This document shows, one piece after another, positions 18,612-27,265 of a DNA stretch of 64,000 bases (position 1 is the first letter of the stretch; every line of letters begins with the position of its first letter). The translations under genes and the position numbers were made by a program. This DNA comes from Nocardia arthritidis (GTDB taxonomy: Bacteria; Actinomycetota; Actinomycetes; Mycobacteriales; Mycobacteriaceae). The notes under the pieces are model-generated. The model was given only the letters and a program-made list of their open reading frames with translations. It had not been told where the DNA came from and ran no database searches. Where the stretch lies: the NCBI RefSeq assembly GCF_011801145.1, contig NZ_CP046172.1, positions 124,001-188,000 of the forward strand, given 5' to 3'.

Positions 18612-19086
18612 ATGCTGGCACAACGTGGTTCGGTATTCGCGCCGAACCGCGTCGGCGGCCGGGCCGGCGGGCCGGTGCCAAACCTGACCGGTATCGGCGC
18701 ACAGCCGTGGATCGATCCGCGCGATATCGTCGCCGTGGCCGTCGAGGCGCTGCTGTCCGACGCCCATGCTGGACAGACGTACACCCTCACCGGGCCCGGG
18801 GGCTCAACACGCATGAGCAGGCCACCGTGATCGGTGCCGCCCTCGGCCGCAAGCTTCAGGTCGTCGACGTACCCGACGAGGTAGCGCGCGAACATCTGCT
18901 GGCGGCGGGCCGTCACCGGAATTCGTAGCGGGTGCGCTCGAGGCGCAGGCGATGCTCCGCAAAGCCGTCGACGTCACCATCACCGACGATGTCGAAAAGG
19001 TGCTCGGCCGTGCGCCCCGCACGTACTCCCAGTGGGTCGCCGACCATATCGATGCCTTTCGGGCAGGCACCCCGGCCTCCCGGTAA
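18612..19086 (+). pseudogene. decayed partial copy of the NmrA-like gene
   Basis: Three successive reading frames continue the NmrA-like protein (17196-18077): PVPNLTGIG and DPRDIVAVAVEALLSD near 18675-18760, then LNTHEQATVIGAALG after a frameshift around 18800, and from about 18920 EFVAGALEAQAMLRKAVD in a third frame ending DHIDAFRAG. The N-terminal half is missing. The remnant ends in a TAA at 19084-19086. This is a duplicated, truncated and frameshifted copy. It is not expected to make a functional protein. Confidence 0.85.
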
Positions 19087-19098
19087 CTCGGCGCGTCC

Positions 19099-19536
19099 TC
19101 ACTCGAGAGTCCGACGATAGGTGACCGAATCACGGGCGGTGAAACCGGCGCGGAGGTAAAGCCGATTAGCGGCCGCGCGCTCCGGACGTGAGGTCAAATC
19201 GACTGTGCGGGCTCCCTTTTCGCGGGCCAGGTCGACGGCGGCAGTGGTGAGGTCGAAGGCGATACCGCGGCCGCGAGCGGACTCGTCGACCACCACATCC
19301 TCGATCCTGGCCCGGATGCCCGTCGGGATCGGGTAGGTGACCAGAGTCAACATGCCGACGATCGCGTCATCGAGATACGCGACGAACAAGGTGTTGGACT
19401 CGGCGGACAGCAACTCGCCGAGCCCATCCACCGACCACTCGCGCGGCGAACTGGACAACTGACGATTCAACGCGGACACCGCACGCGCGAGCTCCGAAGT
19501 GGCCCGCCGCGCAACCTCGATCCTGACCCCACTCAT
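19099..19536 (-). CDS. GNAT-family N-acetyltransferase
   Basis: 145 aa. The conserved acetyl-CoA binding block (VVDESARGRGIAFDLTTAAVD, here in part: R-G-R-G at residues ~87-90) and the C-terminal NRLYLRAGF loop show a Gcn5-related N-acetyltransferase. Acceptor unknown. The start ATG is at 19536. It converges with the pseudogene and is transcribed away from the tRNA gene. Confidence 0.85.
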   Translation of the reverse strand: MSGVRIEVARRATSELARAVSALNRQLSSSPREWSVDGLGELLSAESNTLFVAYLDDAIVGMLTLVTYPIPTGIRARIEDVVVDESARGRGIAFDLTTAAVDLAREKGARTVDLTSRPERAAANRLYLRAGFTARDSVTYRRTLE

Positions 19537-19646
19537 GCCGCCAACCTATGCGATACGACACCCGCCGACCGGGGCGGTTTGGTGGAACGAGGGTATGGCG
19601 ACTAAAGTTCATCATCGCAAGACGTTGCGAAAGCAGCGAAAGGCAG

Positions 19647-19719
19647 GCGAATGTAGCGCAGTTGGTAGCGCATCACCTTGCCAAGGTGAGGGTCGCGGGT
19701 TCGAATCCCGTCATTCGCT
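19647..19719 (+). tRNA. tRNA-Gly (anticodon GCC)
   Basis: A 73-nt cloverleaf. The acceptor stem GCGAATG pairs with CATTCGC at 19712-19718, the anticodon loop reads TTGCCAA with anticodon GCC, and the T loop is GGGTTCGAATCCC. The discriminator is T at 19719 and CCA is encoded (19720-19722). GCC decodes Gly codons GGC/GGT. Confidence 0.97.
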
Positions 19720-19730
19720 CCACTCGTACC

Positions 19731-19757
19731 GGCCCATGCCCATGGAGGGCATGGGCC
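19731..19757 (+). terminator. stem-loop after tRNA-Gly
   Basis: GGCCCATGCCC (19731-19741) and GGGCATGGGCC (19747-19757) form a perfect 11-bp stem with a 5-nt loop. No T-run follows, so termination is likely but not certain. Confidence 0.6.
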
Positions 19758-19778
19758 GGGCTCGTTTCGCCATGTTTT

Positions 19779-19822
19779 GTGGGGGCGCAGCCCCCACGCC
19801 CCGCCCGGCGGGGCTTCGCCCC
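19779..19822. repeat. GC-rich stem-loop pair in intergenic region
   Basis: GTGGGGGC / GCCCCCAC (19779-19797) is followed by GGGGC TTC GCCCC (19810-19822). These small hairpins lie between the tRNA gene and the secreted-protein gene and resemble the short GC-rich palindromes common in actinobacterial intergenic regions. No function is claimed. Confidence 0.55.
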
Positions 19823-19842
19823 CGGGACCCCCCTTCGTAGGT

Positions 19843-19910
19843 GGTTGCGTTGGGGTTGTTTTGGGGCGTTTGTTGGCGGGGTCTTTTATTCGGGCCGCTT
19901 GTTGTCGGTC
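19843..19910 (+). repeat. T/G-rich direct repeat, left copy
   Basis: A T/G-rich segment (GTTGCGTTGGGGTTGTTTT, continuing with CTTTTATTCGGGCCGCTTG) that is imperfectly repeated in the same orientation at 20574-20644, roughly 75 percent by eye. The two flank the small secreted-protein gene. Confidence 0.5.
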
Positions 19911-19954
19911 TTCGGTGGTGGGAGTTGTGTTGGTGGTGGGGCGTACGAATGCTG

Positions 19955-20317
19955 TCACTTCGGAGCCTTTTTGAAATAATATGATTTGAAGTTCAGCTTT
20001 GGCCTGGCTTCGCTGTGGGCGGGAAGCGTTGTTTGCTTGCCTGCGCAGTTCCTGTCGGCGTAGACGATCACCGGCGTGTCGGTGGCGTTCTCGGGCGAGA
20101 ATGCTTGGATAGGCTCGTCCGGGTCCTCGCCAATGTATTCGACGCATTTCAGGGATCGGAGATCTCTCTCCTCGATGTGTTGCTTCTTGCCCCCTTCCTT
20201 GTACTCGTAGGAGAAAGTTCCGGCGGGATTGGCCGCCGTCGCGTGGGCCGAGGCGGGCATCGTGACGAGGAGGGCGAGGGCGCCGAGAGTGGCGCCGACG
20301 GCGTAGCGAGTGTGCAT
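19955..20317 (-). CDS. small secreted protein
   Basis: 120 aa from the ATG at 20317 (MHTRYAVGATLGAL). It has a clear signal peptide ending near ASAHATA, then an ~90-residue Cys-containing mature domain (KCVEY, NCAGK) with many charged residues. No family is recognised. It is preceded by a perfect 11-bp inverted repeat. The gene sits alone between the tRNA and a TetR gene and is flanked by related T/G-rich direct repeats. Confidence 0.75.
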   Translation of the reverse strand: MHTRYAVGATLGALALLVTMPASAHATAANPAGTFSYEYKEGGKKQHIEERDLRSLKCVEYIGEDPDEPIQAFSPENATDTPVIVYADRNCAGKQTTLPAHSEARPKLNFKSYYFKKAPK

Positions 20318-20341
20318 GGAGGGGACCCCTTTTCGCTTGTC

Positions 20342-20366
20342 GGATGTCGACCGGCGGTCGACATCC
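20342..20366. promoter_or_regulatory. 11-bp inverted repeat upstream of the secreted-protein gene
   Basis: GGATGTCGACC (20342-20352), spacer GGC, then GGTCGACATCC (20356-20366). The repeat is perfect and lies 25 bp before the start codon of the secreted-protein gene, in the 5' untranslated region. It could be an operator or an mRNA hairpin. Confidence 0.55.
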
Positions 20367-20739
20367 ATCAGTGAGCATGTTCCGGACTCGACAGCAGCTT
20401 CTCGAAGGCGCACAGCGCGCATGCCGTTACCTTCATCTCGGATGGTCATCGGTACGGATTGTTGGACAACGCATCTGATTCGTACCGAATAGAAACATGG
20501 ATGGGTTCCGGGTACGCCGCACGGAGATGCACGCACGTCACATAGTCGACCGAGCCTCTCGGGCGCTTTCGTGGGTTGATTGCGTTGGGTTGTGTTGGGC
20601 GGTTTTGTTGGTGGGGCGCTTTATTGGGGGTGCTTGCTGCTGATCATTAGTGGTTAGAACGCGCTGTCTGGGCGGAGGAGATGCGCATGGTTTCGGAATC
20701 TGCTGTGCCGGTGGGTATTTCGTGTTCGAGACTGGGGTA
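20367..20739. other. non-coding stretch with a repeat and possible regulatory palindrome
   Basis: No gene is seen. It contains TCGGTACGGAT (20449-20459) facing ATTCGTACCGA (20478-20488), an imperfect inverted repeat, and the right copy of the T/G-rich direct repeat at 20574-20644. The upstream promoter of the secreted-protein gene probably lies here. Confidence 0.5.
20574..20644 (+). repeat. T/G-rich direct repeat, right copy
   Basis: GATTGCGTTGGGTTGTGTTG onward repeats the segment at 19843-19910 with substitutions and small indels. Both copies run in the same direction. Confidence 0.5.
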
Positions 20740-21363
20740 TCAACGGAAGTTGTTGGCTACCAAGGTGATCGAGTTTTGGATTGCTTCGGTCAGGGAGGTG
20801 TCGGTGTTGAGGGCGAGGCGGGCGGCGGCTATGGCGGCGCCGGTGAAGGCGCCGACGATGGTGGTGGCGGTGAATTCGTCGAGTTCGTCGGGGTAGGTGT
20901 TGTGTAGGGCGGTGGCTAGTTGTTCCTGGCGGGTGAAGGTGCGTTGGAGCATGGTCGCGTAGATGGATGGCACGGTGAGTACCAGGCGGGCTCGGTGTTG
21001 TTCGAATTCGTCACCTGGATCGATGTGGGCGGCGGTGAGCATGGCGGCGAAGGCGCGCAGCAGGGCGTCGGTGGGGCGGTCGGTGGGGCGGCGGGTGGCG
21101 ATCGCTTCCAGGCCCGCGGTGATGATATTGGCGCGGTCGCCGAAGAGTAGATCTTCCTTGGTGGCGAAGTAGTTGAAGAAGGTGCCGGGGGAAACCTCTG
21201 CGGCCCTTGCGATTTCGGCTGTGGTGGTCTTGTCGTAGCCCTTTTCGGCGAACAGTTGGTAGGCCGCGCGCAGCAGGGTTCGGCGGGTGCGTTCCTTCTT
21301 CAGTTCGCGGAGTCCGGGGTCGGCTGTGCGGTGGGGCGTCGATTCGCTACCGGGCTCGTCCAT
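20740..21363 (-). CDS. TetR-family regulator
   Basis: 207 aa. The N-terminal HTH (LFAEKGYDKTTTAEIARAAEVSPGTFFNYF, cited in part: TTAEIARAAEVSPGTFFNYF) fits TetR family, followed by a helical ligand domain. The gene is divergent from the asparagine synthase gene, and a 9+9 palindrome lies in the 70-bp gap between the starts. It probably represses itself and the adjacent gene. Confidence 0.92.
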   Translation of the reverse strand: MDEPGSESTPHRTADPGLRELKKERTRRTLLRAAYQLFAEKGYDKTTTAEIARAAEVSPGTFFNYFATKEDLLFGDRANIITAGLEAIATRRPTDRPTDALLRAFAAMLTAAHIDPGDEFEQHRARLVLTVPSIYATMLQRTFTRQEQLATALHNTYPDELDEFTATTIVGAFTGAAIAAARLALNTDTSLTEAIQNSITLVANNFR

Positions 21364-21381
21364 GGTCGAACTCTACTATGG

Positions 21382-21401
21382 CAACCACAAAATTGTGGTT
21401 G
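21382..21401. promoter_or_regulatory. palindromic operator between tetR and asparagine synthase gene
   Basis: CAACCACAA (21382-21390), AA, TTGTGGTTG (21393-21401). A perfect 9-bp inverted repeat with a 2-bp centre in the divergent gap. It is the best candidate for the TetR target. Confidence 0.8.
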
Positions 21402-21433
21402 TATCAATGTTAGAGTCACTTCAAACTGAAGGT

Positions 21434-23272
21434 ATGTGTGGAATCACTGGATGGGTCGACTTCAGCAGCGACCTCACCGACAAACGGACCATCGTCGAGG
21501 CGATGACGGCGACCATGGCCGAGCGCGGCCCGGACGCGGGTGGCGTGTGGCTCGAGCGGCACGCGGCGCTCGGTCATCGGCGCCTCGCGGTCATCGATAT
21601 CGAGGGCGGCGCGCAGCCGATGACCGTGGAAACCCCGAACGGCACTGTGGCACTGGTGTATTCGGGTGAGGCCTATAACTTCACCGAGCTGCGCGCGGAA
21701 CTCGTGGCCCGCGGTCATCGCTTCCGCAGCCGCTCGGATACCGAGGTGGTGTTGCGCGGCTACCTGGAATGGGGTGACGCCGTCGCCGAAAAGCTCACGG
21801 GCATGTGGGCTTTCGCGCTCTGGGACGCTCGGGACGAGCGGCTGGTGCTGATCCGGGACCGGCTCGGTATCAAACCGCTCTACCTGTGGCCGACCGCCGA
21901 CGGTGTGCTGTTCGGCTCGGAACCCAAAGCGATATTTGCCAATCCGCTCGCCCGCCCGGCGCTGGGGCTGGACGGCCTGCGGGAACTGTTCACCATGATG
22001 ACCGATCCGGGCATCGCGATCTGGCACGGCATGCGCCAGGTCGATCCTGGCACGGTGGTCACCGTGACCAGGGACGGTATCCGGACCCGCCGCTACTGGT
22101 CGCTGCCGGTGGCCGAGCACGCCGACGACCTGCCGACCACCATCGCAACAGTCCGCGGCATGCTCGAGGAAAGCGTCGCCGGCCAACTGGTGGCCGATGT
22201 GCCGCTGTGCACGCTGCTGTCCGGCGGACTCGATTCATCGGCGCTCACCGCACTCGCCGCGGCCCGCCTGGCCGAATCCGGTGAGAAGGTCCGGTGTTTC
22301 ACCGTCGATTTCGCGGATCAGTCGGAGAATTTCGTCGCCGACGAATGGCATGCGACGCCGGATTCGCCGTTCGCGGTGGAGGTCGCTCGGCACGTCGACG
22401 CCGAACACACACGGGTCGTGATCAATTCGGCCGCGCTCGCCGCACCCGAGGTCCGGGCGGCCGTGGTGGCGGCCACGGACCTGCCGCTCGGCTACGGCGA
22501 CGTCAATGCCTCGCTGCTGCTGTTGGCGCGGGCGGTGCGCGACCACTCCACCGTCGCACTGTCCGGCGAAGCGTCCGACGAGATCTTCGCGGGCTATCGC
22601 TGGTTCCACAACCCGGCGGTCTGGGACGCCGACGTATTTCCGTGGCTGGTGGTCGCGCCCCCGGGCACCGGGATACGCACCGAGCTGCTACGACCGGAGG
22701 TCGCTCGAGCCCTGGACCTGGAAACCTATGCGCGCGACGCGTATCGGGATGCGATCGCCGAGGTGGCGGTGCTACCGGGGGAAAGCGAATTCGACCGCAG
22801 GATGCGCCAGATATCGCATCTGCACCTGACCCGCTTCCTGCGGGGCATGCTGGATCGCAAGGATCGTATGAGCATGGCGACCGGACTGGAGGTCCGGGTG
22901 CCGTACTGCGATCACCGGCTCATCGAATACGTGTACAACGTGCCGTGGTCGATGCGCACCCACGATGGCCGAGAGAAGAGCCTGCTGCGCGCGGCGACCG
23001 CGGACATATTGCCGGAATCGGTGGTGCGGCGGGTCAAGGGCCACTACCCGATGGCCACGGACAGGACATATTTCGACGCGGTGCAGCGGCAGGTGGGCGC
23101 GGTGCTGTTCGAGCGCCCCGACCATCCGGTCCTGGAGTTGATGGATCGGGCCGCCGTCGCCGAACTGGCCGCCAAGGCGCCGGATGGTTTGACCTTCGCG
23201 CACCGGTTCGGCTTGGAACAGTTCCTCGATTTCGTCCTCTGGATCGACCACTATCATCCTGAATTGCCTTGA
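21434..23272 (+). CDS. asnB: glutamine-hydrolysing asparagine synthetase
   Basis: 612 aa. The start at 21434 was chosen because it places Cys2 (MCGITGW) as the glutaminase nucleophile; longer frames would bury it. The N-terminal half is a class II glutamine amidotransferase (YNFTELR, RSDTEV), and the C-terminal half is the synthetase with SGGLDSSAL as the PPi loop. It converts aspartate, glutamine and ATP to asparagine; a role as a specialised amidating enzyme is possible. It is under a divergent TetR regulator and ends with a strong terminator. Confidence 0.93.
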   Translation: MCGITGWVDFSSDLTDKRTIVEAMTATMAERGPDAGGVWLERHAALGHRRLAVIDIEGGAQPMTVETPNGTVALVYSGEAYNFTELRAELVARGHRFRSRSDTEVVLRGYLEWGDAVAEKLTGMWAFALWDARDERLVLIRDRLGIKPLYLWPTADGVLFGSEPKAIFANPLARPALGLDGLRELFTMMTDPGIAIWHGMRQVDPGTVVTVTRDGIRTRRYWSLPVAEHADDLPTTIATVRGMLEESVAGQLVADVPLCTLLSGGLDSSALTALAAARLAESGEKVRCFTVDFADQSENFVADEWHATPDSPFAVEVARHVDAEHTRVVINSAALAAPEVRAAVVAATDLPLGYGDVNASLLLLARAVRDHSTVALSGEASDEIFAGYRWFHNPAVWDADVFPWLVVAPPGTGIRTELLRPEVARALDLETYARDAYRDAIAEVAVLPGESEFDRRMRQISHLHLTRFLRGMLDRKDRMSMATGLEVRVPYCDHRLIEYVYNVPWSMRTHDGREKSLLRAATADILPESVVRRVKGHYPMATDRTYFDAVQRQVGAVLFERPDHPVLELMDRAAVAELAAKAPDGLTFAHRFGLEQFLDFVLWIDHYHPELP

Positions 23273-23283
23273 TACACAAACAA

Positions 23284-23312
23284 AAACGGGACGGCACCGA
23301 GCCGTCCCGTTT
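23284..23312. terminator. bidirectional intrinsic terminator
   Basis: AAACGGGACGGC (23284-23295) and GCCGTCCCGTTT (23301-23312) form a perfect 12-bp stem with a 5-nt loop, and A/T runs on both sides. It lies between the convergent asparagine synthetase and copper ATPase genes. Confidence 0.9.
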
Positions 23313-23323
23313 CCGTATTCGAA

Positions 23324-25573
23324 TCAGCTTGCCGTCGAACGGAATCCGCGCAGCCGCAGGCTGTTGCTGACGACGAACACCGAGGAGAACGCCATCGCGG
23401 CCCCGGCGAGCATCGGGTTCAGCAGCCCCGCCATGGCGAGCGGAATCGCCGCGACGTTGTAGGCGAAGGCCCAGAACAGGTTGCCCTTGATGGTGCCGAG
23501 GGTGCGGCGGGAGAGCCGGATGGCGTCGACGGCGGCGCGCAGATCGCCGCGCACCAGGGTCAGATCGGCGGCCTCGATGGCGACATCGGTGCCGGTGCCC
23601 ATGGCCAGACCCAGATCGGCCCTGGCCAGCGCCGCCGCATCGTTGACGCCGTCGCCGACCATGGCGACCACCTTGCCGTCGGCCTGTAGCCGTTCGATCA
23701 CCGCCACCTTGTCCTGCGGCAGAACCTCGGCGATGACCTGTTCGATGCCGACCTGATCGGCGATGGTGCGGGCGGCGGCCGCATTGTCACCGGTCAGCAT
23801 GACGGGTGTCAGTCCGAGCGCACGCAGCCGCGTAATCGCCTCTGCCGAGGTCGGTTTCACCGCGTCGGCGACGACGAGCACGCCGCGCGCGCTGCCGTCC
23901 CAGCCCACCGCGACAGCCGTCCTACCCTCGGATTCCGCTGTGCGCATGGCCTTTTCGAGGTCTGCCGACAGGTGCTGCGACCAGTCGGCGAGCAGCCGGG
24001 CCCGGCCGACGATCACCGCGTGACCGTCCACCACGCCCTGTACGCCGAGCCCCTCGATATTGGCGAATCCCTCGACCGCGGGCAGCTCGCCGAACTTCTC
24101 CTGCGCGGCCTTGGCGATCGCCTGCGCGATCGGGTGCTCCGACGAATCCTCCAGTGCGCCCGCCAGTTCCAGGATTCGGTCCGCATCCGCGCCGTCGGCG
24201 GCGACGGTTTCGATCAGTGTCATCCGGCCGGTGGTGACGGTGCCGGTCTTGTCCAGCACCACGGTGTCCACCCGGCGGGTCGACTCCAAAACCTCCGGGC
24301 CCTTGATCAGGATGCCGAGCTGCGCGCCGCGTCCGGTGCCGACCAGCAGCGCCGTCGGTGTGGCGAGGCCGAGCGCGCACGGGCAGGCGATGATGAGCAC
24401 CGCCACCGCGGCGGTGAAGGCCGCGGCTACGGAACCGCCGGTGCCCAGCCAGAATCCGAGCGTCGCCACCGACAGCGCGAGCACAACGGGTACGAAGATG
24501 CCGGAGATCCGGTCGGCCAGCCGCTGCGCCTGCGCCTTGCCGGTCTGTGCGTCCTCGACCAGCCGCGCCATCTGCGCCAGTTGGGTATCCGCGCCGATTC
24601 GGTTGGCCCGCACCACGATCCGGCCGCCGACGTTCACGGTCGCACCGACCACGGCGGCTCCGGGTTCGACCTCCACCGGCACCGATTCACCGGTCAACAT
24701 CGAGGCGTCGACCGCCGACGAACCGTCGACCACAACGCCGTCGGTGGCGATCTTCTCGCCGGGCCGCACCACGAAACTATCGCCGACGGCCAACTGCTCC
24801 ACCGGAATTCGCTGCTCGACGCCACCGCGCAGTACCGAGACCTCCTTGGCCCCGAGCTCCAGCAGTGCGCGCAGCGCCGCACCCGCCCGGCGCTTGGATC
24901 GCGCCTCGAAGTAGCGTCCGGCCAGGATGAAGGTGGTGACGCCCGCCGCGGCCTCCAGGTAGATGCTGCCGCTGCCGTCGGTGTGCGAGACGGTGAATTC
25001 GAATGGGTGCCGCATGCCCGGCATCCCCGCGGTGCCCCAGAACAGGGCGTATATCGACCAGCCAAGCGCCGCAAGGGTTCCCATCGATACCAGGGTGTCC
25101 ATGGTCGCGGTGTAGTGCCGCAGGTTGGTCCAGGCGGCCTGGTGGAAGGGGAGCGCGCCCCACACCACCACCGGTGCGGCCAGCGTCAGCGAAAGCCATT
25201 GCCAGTTGGTGAATTGCAGCGCCGGGATCATGGCCATGGCGATCACCGGCACGGTCAGAAAGAGGGAGACCAGCAGCCGGGTGCGCAGCGCCGCGGTCGG
25301 ATCGGCCTCGGCCGCCGCGGTTTTCGGCTCCGCCTTCCCGGCGGGTAGCGCCGCGGTGTAACCGGCCTGCTCGACGGTGGCGATGAGCCGCGCGGGGGAG
25401 ACGTCGCCGGTGAATTCGACGCGCGCCTTCTCGGTGGCGTAGTTGACCGTCGCGGTGACGCCGTCGAGCCGGTTCAGTTTCTTCTCGATGCGGTTGGCGC
25501 AGGACGCGCAGGTCATGCCGCCGATCACCAGCTCGACCTGGCCGGTGGCCGTTGATTCTGTCGTGAGGGTCAT
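23324..25573 (-). CDS. copA: copper-translocating P-type ATPase
   Basis: 749 aa. The N-terminal HMA domain has GGMTCASC (CxxC copper site). Membrane segments surround the CPC motif ([14 protein letters not shown]) that marks heavy-metal pumps. DKTGTVT carries the phosphorylated Asp, and the [10 protein letters not shown] hinge and SEHPIAQAI nucleotide-binding motif are present. It exports Cu(I) across the plasma membrane. A TACCC-N5-GGGTA box lies 34 bp before the start, pointing to copper control. The metal is assigned from the CPC and HMA motifs plus this box; silver would also be carried. Confidence 0.93.
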   Translation of the reverse strand: MTLTTESTATGQVELVIGGMTCASCANRIEKKLNRLDGVTATVNYATEKARVEFTGDVSPARLIATVEQAGYTAALPAGKAEPKTAAAEADPTAALRTRLLVSLFLTVPVIAMAMIPALQFTNWQWLSLTLAAPVVVWGALPFHQAAWTNLRHYTATMDTLVSMGTLAALGWSIYALFWGTAGMPGMRHPFEFTVSHTDGSGSIYLEAAAGVTTFILAGRYFEARSKRRAGAALRALLELGAKEVSVLRGGVEQRIPVEQLAVGDSFVVRPGEKIATDGVVVDGSSAVDASMLTGESVPVEVEPGAAVVGATVNVGGRIVVRANRIGADTQLAQMARLVEDAQTGKAQAQRLADRISGIFVPVVLALSVATLGFWLGTGGSVAAAFTAAVAVLIIACPCALGLATPTALLVGTGRGAQLGILIKGPEVLESTRRVDTVVLDKTGTVTTGRMTLIETVAADGADADRILELAGALEDSSEHPIAQAIAKAAQEKFGELPAVEGFANIEGLGVQGVVDGHAVIVGRARLLADWSQHLSADLEKAMRTAESEGRTAVAVGWDGSARGVLVVADAVKPTSAEAITRLRALGLTPVMLTGDNAAAARTIADQVGIEQVIAEVLPQDKVAVIERLQADGKVVAMVGDGVNDAAALARADLGLAMGTGTDVAIEAADLTLVRGDLRAAVDAIRLSRRTLGTIKGNLFWAFAYNVAAIPLAMAGLLNPMLAGAAMAFSSVFVVSNSLRLRGFRSTAS

Positions 25574-25606
25574 CGGGGGCTCCTCTCATCACCGATATTC
25601 GTACCA

Positions 25607-25621
25607 TACCCCCCTAGGGTA
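25607..25621. promoter_or_regulatory. RicR-type copper-responsive box upstream of copA
   Basis: TACCC-CCCTA-GGGTA, a perfect TACCC-N5-GGGTA palindrome. That is the RicR motif I know from mycobacterial copper-regulated genes. It sits in the promoter region of the copper ATPase gene. No CsoR/RicR-type gene is in the window, so the repressor would be encoded elsewhere. Confidence 0.75.
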
Positions 25622-25681
25622 ACTAGATGTCAAGGCCGGAATATGCCGAGTGCCCGGCCGAGCGGCCGGGCACGGCGGATA

Positions 25682-26437
25682 TCAGGGCCGATAGGTGACG
25701 AGCCGAACGGCGGGCGCCGAGACCACCTGGGCGTCGCCGTCGGGGTCGAGCCGGATGTGCAGGAAACCGCCCTCGATCCGGATCAGCACATCGTCCACCT
25801 CGTCGGTCGGCCTGCCGTCCCGCCCGGTGATCACGTATCCGCTCACCAGCTGGACCTTGTGCGCCTGGCGCCAATTCGATTGCATGGCGGTCTCTTTCGG
25901 TTCGGCCGCCGGTGCGGGCGGGAAGTCCAGCTCGGGCCGGGCGACGTGGTTGAAGTAGTTGGAGAGGGTATTGAGCGCGACATGTCCGATGGTTTCGGCT
26001 ATTTCGGCATCCGTAACGCCCTGCGCCCGGGCCGCTGCCAGTGCGTCGTCGGTGATATCGCCGCGAGTGCGCATGACCGCGGCGGCGAGCTGAAGCACCG
26101 CGTCGGTGTGCGGATCGTCGGCGTGCGCGTCGCGCGTGGCCTGGATCTCCTCATCGCTCAGCCCCAACTTTCCGGCGCGCATGGTGTGCGCGGCGACGCA
26201 GTAGTCGCAGCCGTTCTCGGCGGCGACCAGCAGGGCGAGGCGTTCGCGGGTGCGGGCGCGCAGGTCGCCTCGGGTCAGCGCGTCGCGGAAGTTCAGATAG
26301 CCGCGCAGGGTGGCCGGGCTGTTCGCCATGGTGGCGTAGAGGTTCGGTACGCGACCGAGCTGGCGCCGCACCTCGGTGAGCAGCTCGCCCTGTTCGGCAT
26401 CGGCGGTTTCGGCGGTCAGCAGGGGTAGCCGGGACAT
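25682..26437 (-). CDS. carboxymuconolactone decarboxylase/AhpD-like protein with C-terminal extension
   Basis: 251 aa from the ATG at 26437, preceded by GGAG; a GTG six bases earlier is in frame. CDYCVAAH (CxxC) near residue 80 is the redox Cys pair of the AhpD/CMD fold, which reduces peroxides or hydrolyses lactones. Residues ~186-251 form an extra C-terminal segment, including a MQSNWRQAHK start, that does not belong to the CMD fold. It is divergent from a TetR gene with a 26-bp perfect palindrome between them. Confidence 0.82.
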   Translation of the reverse strand: MSRLPLLTAETADAEQGELLTEVRRQLGRVPNLYATMANSPATLRGYLNFRDALTRGDLRARTRERLALLVAAENGCDYCVAAHTMRAGKLGLSDEEIQATRDAHADDPHTDAVLQLAAAVMRTRGDITDDALAAARAQGVTDAEIAETIGHVALNTLSNYFNHVARPELDFPPAPAAEPKETAMQSNWRQAHKVQLVSGYVITGRDGRPTDEVDDVLIRIEGGFLHIRLDPDGDAQVVSAPAVRLVTYRP

Positions 26438-26485
26438 CTGCACTCCATGTTGTTCGAAATCTGGTGGTACCGAACGGTTCCGAGC

Positions 26486-26511
26486 AAGACGGTACTGATC
26501 AGTACCGTCTT
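26486..26511. promoter_or_regulatory. 26-bp perfect palindrome between CMD gene and tetR
   Basis: A perfect 26-bp palindrome (centre GATC at 26497-26500) in the divergent gap. Related GGTACCG/GGTTCC half sites occur on either side. Expected binding site of the neighbouring TetR regulator. Confidence 0.85.
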
Positions 26512-26559
26512 CGTCAAGAGGAACGGTACCGATTGGTTCCGTTCTGCTACGGTGGGTTC

Positions 26560-27111
26560 ATGGCAACACGGGCGAGGCAGCGGCTGCTCGACACCGCTGA
26601 AGAGCTGTTCTATGCGGAGGGCGTCCGCGCGGTCGGGCTGGAGCGATTGCTTCAGGAGTCCGGGGTCGGCCGCGCGTCGTTCTACCGCCACTTCGCGAGC
26701 AAGGACGACCTGGTGGTCGCGGTGCTGACGGAACGGGATCGGCGCTGGCTGGCCTGGCTACGAGAAGCGGTGGCGGACAAGGCATCCGATCCGGTGGACC
26801 GGCCACTAGCCGTCTTCGACGCGCTGGCGGAGCGGTTCGCGCGCGATGATTTCCGCGGGTGCGCCTTCATCAACACCATGGTCGAGGTGGCCGATCGCGA
26901 GAGTGCCGCACATCGGGTGGCGGACCGGCACAAACAGCATGTGGCCGAGTACTTGGCCGAGCTGTTGGCCGCGGCGGGTCAACCCGACGCGGCAACGCTG
27001 GCAAAGGAATTCGCGCTGCTGGTGGACGGTGCGATCGTCACCGCGTTGCGCGAGGGCACGCCGGAGGCGGCCGCCAGGGCGCGCGCCATCGCGGAGCGTC
27101 TGCTCGGGTAG
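26560..27111 (+). CDS. TetR-family regulator
   Basis: 183 aa from the ATG at 26560. The N-terminal HTH includes GLERLLQESGVGRASFYRHF, with the conserved SFYRHF turn of TetR proteins. The C-terminal helices form the ligand domain. It is divergent from the CMD-like gene and probably controls it through the 26-bp palindrome; its own promoter would be covered too. Type of inducer unknown, perhaps an electrophile or peroxide given the target. Confidence 0.92.
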   Translation: MATRARQRLLDTAEELFYAEGVRAVGLERLLQESGVGRASFYRHFASKDDLVVAVLTERDRRWLAWLREAVADKASDPVDRPLAVFDALAERFARDDFRGCAFINTMVEVADRESAAHRVADRHKQHVAEYLAELLAAAGQPDAATLAKEFALLVDGAIVTALREGTPEAAARARAIAERLLG

Positions 27112-27265
27112 CTGCCATCGCCTCTCGTACTTCCGAACGATTCCGCTCGACTACTACAGCACGTAGTATCCGATTTGTGTGGATCGGTGATCGGCGATGA
27201 ATTTCGGACTCTGTGGGCTGATGATGGTGCTCGCGCCCGTCGGACCTGGTACGGCCCGCAGGGCG

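Noticed and set aside
19779..19822. GC-rich hairpins considered as a mobile REP-like element
   Set aside because: Only two short hairpins, no flanking duplication and no transposase gene are visible.
21287..21433. N-terminal extension of the asparagine synthetase
   Set aside because: It would move the nucleophile Cys away from position 2, which glutaminase activity needs.
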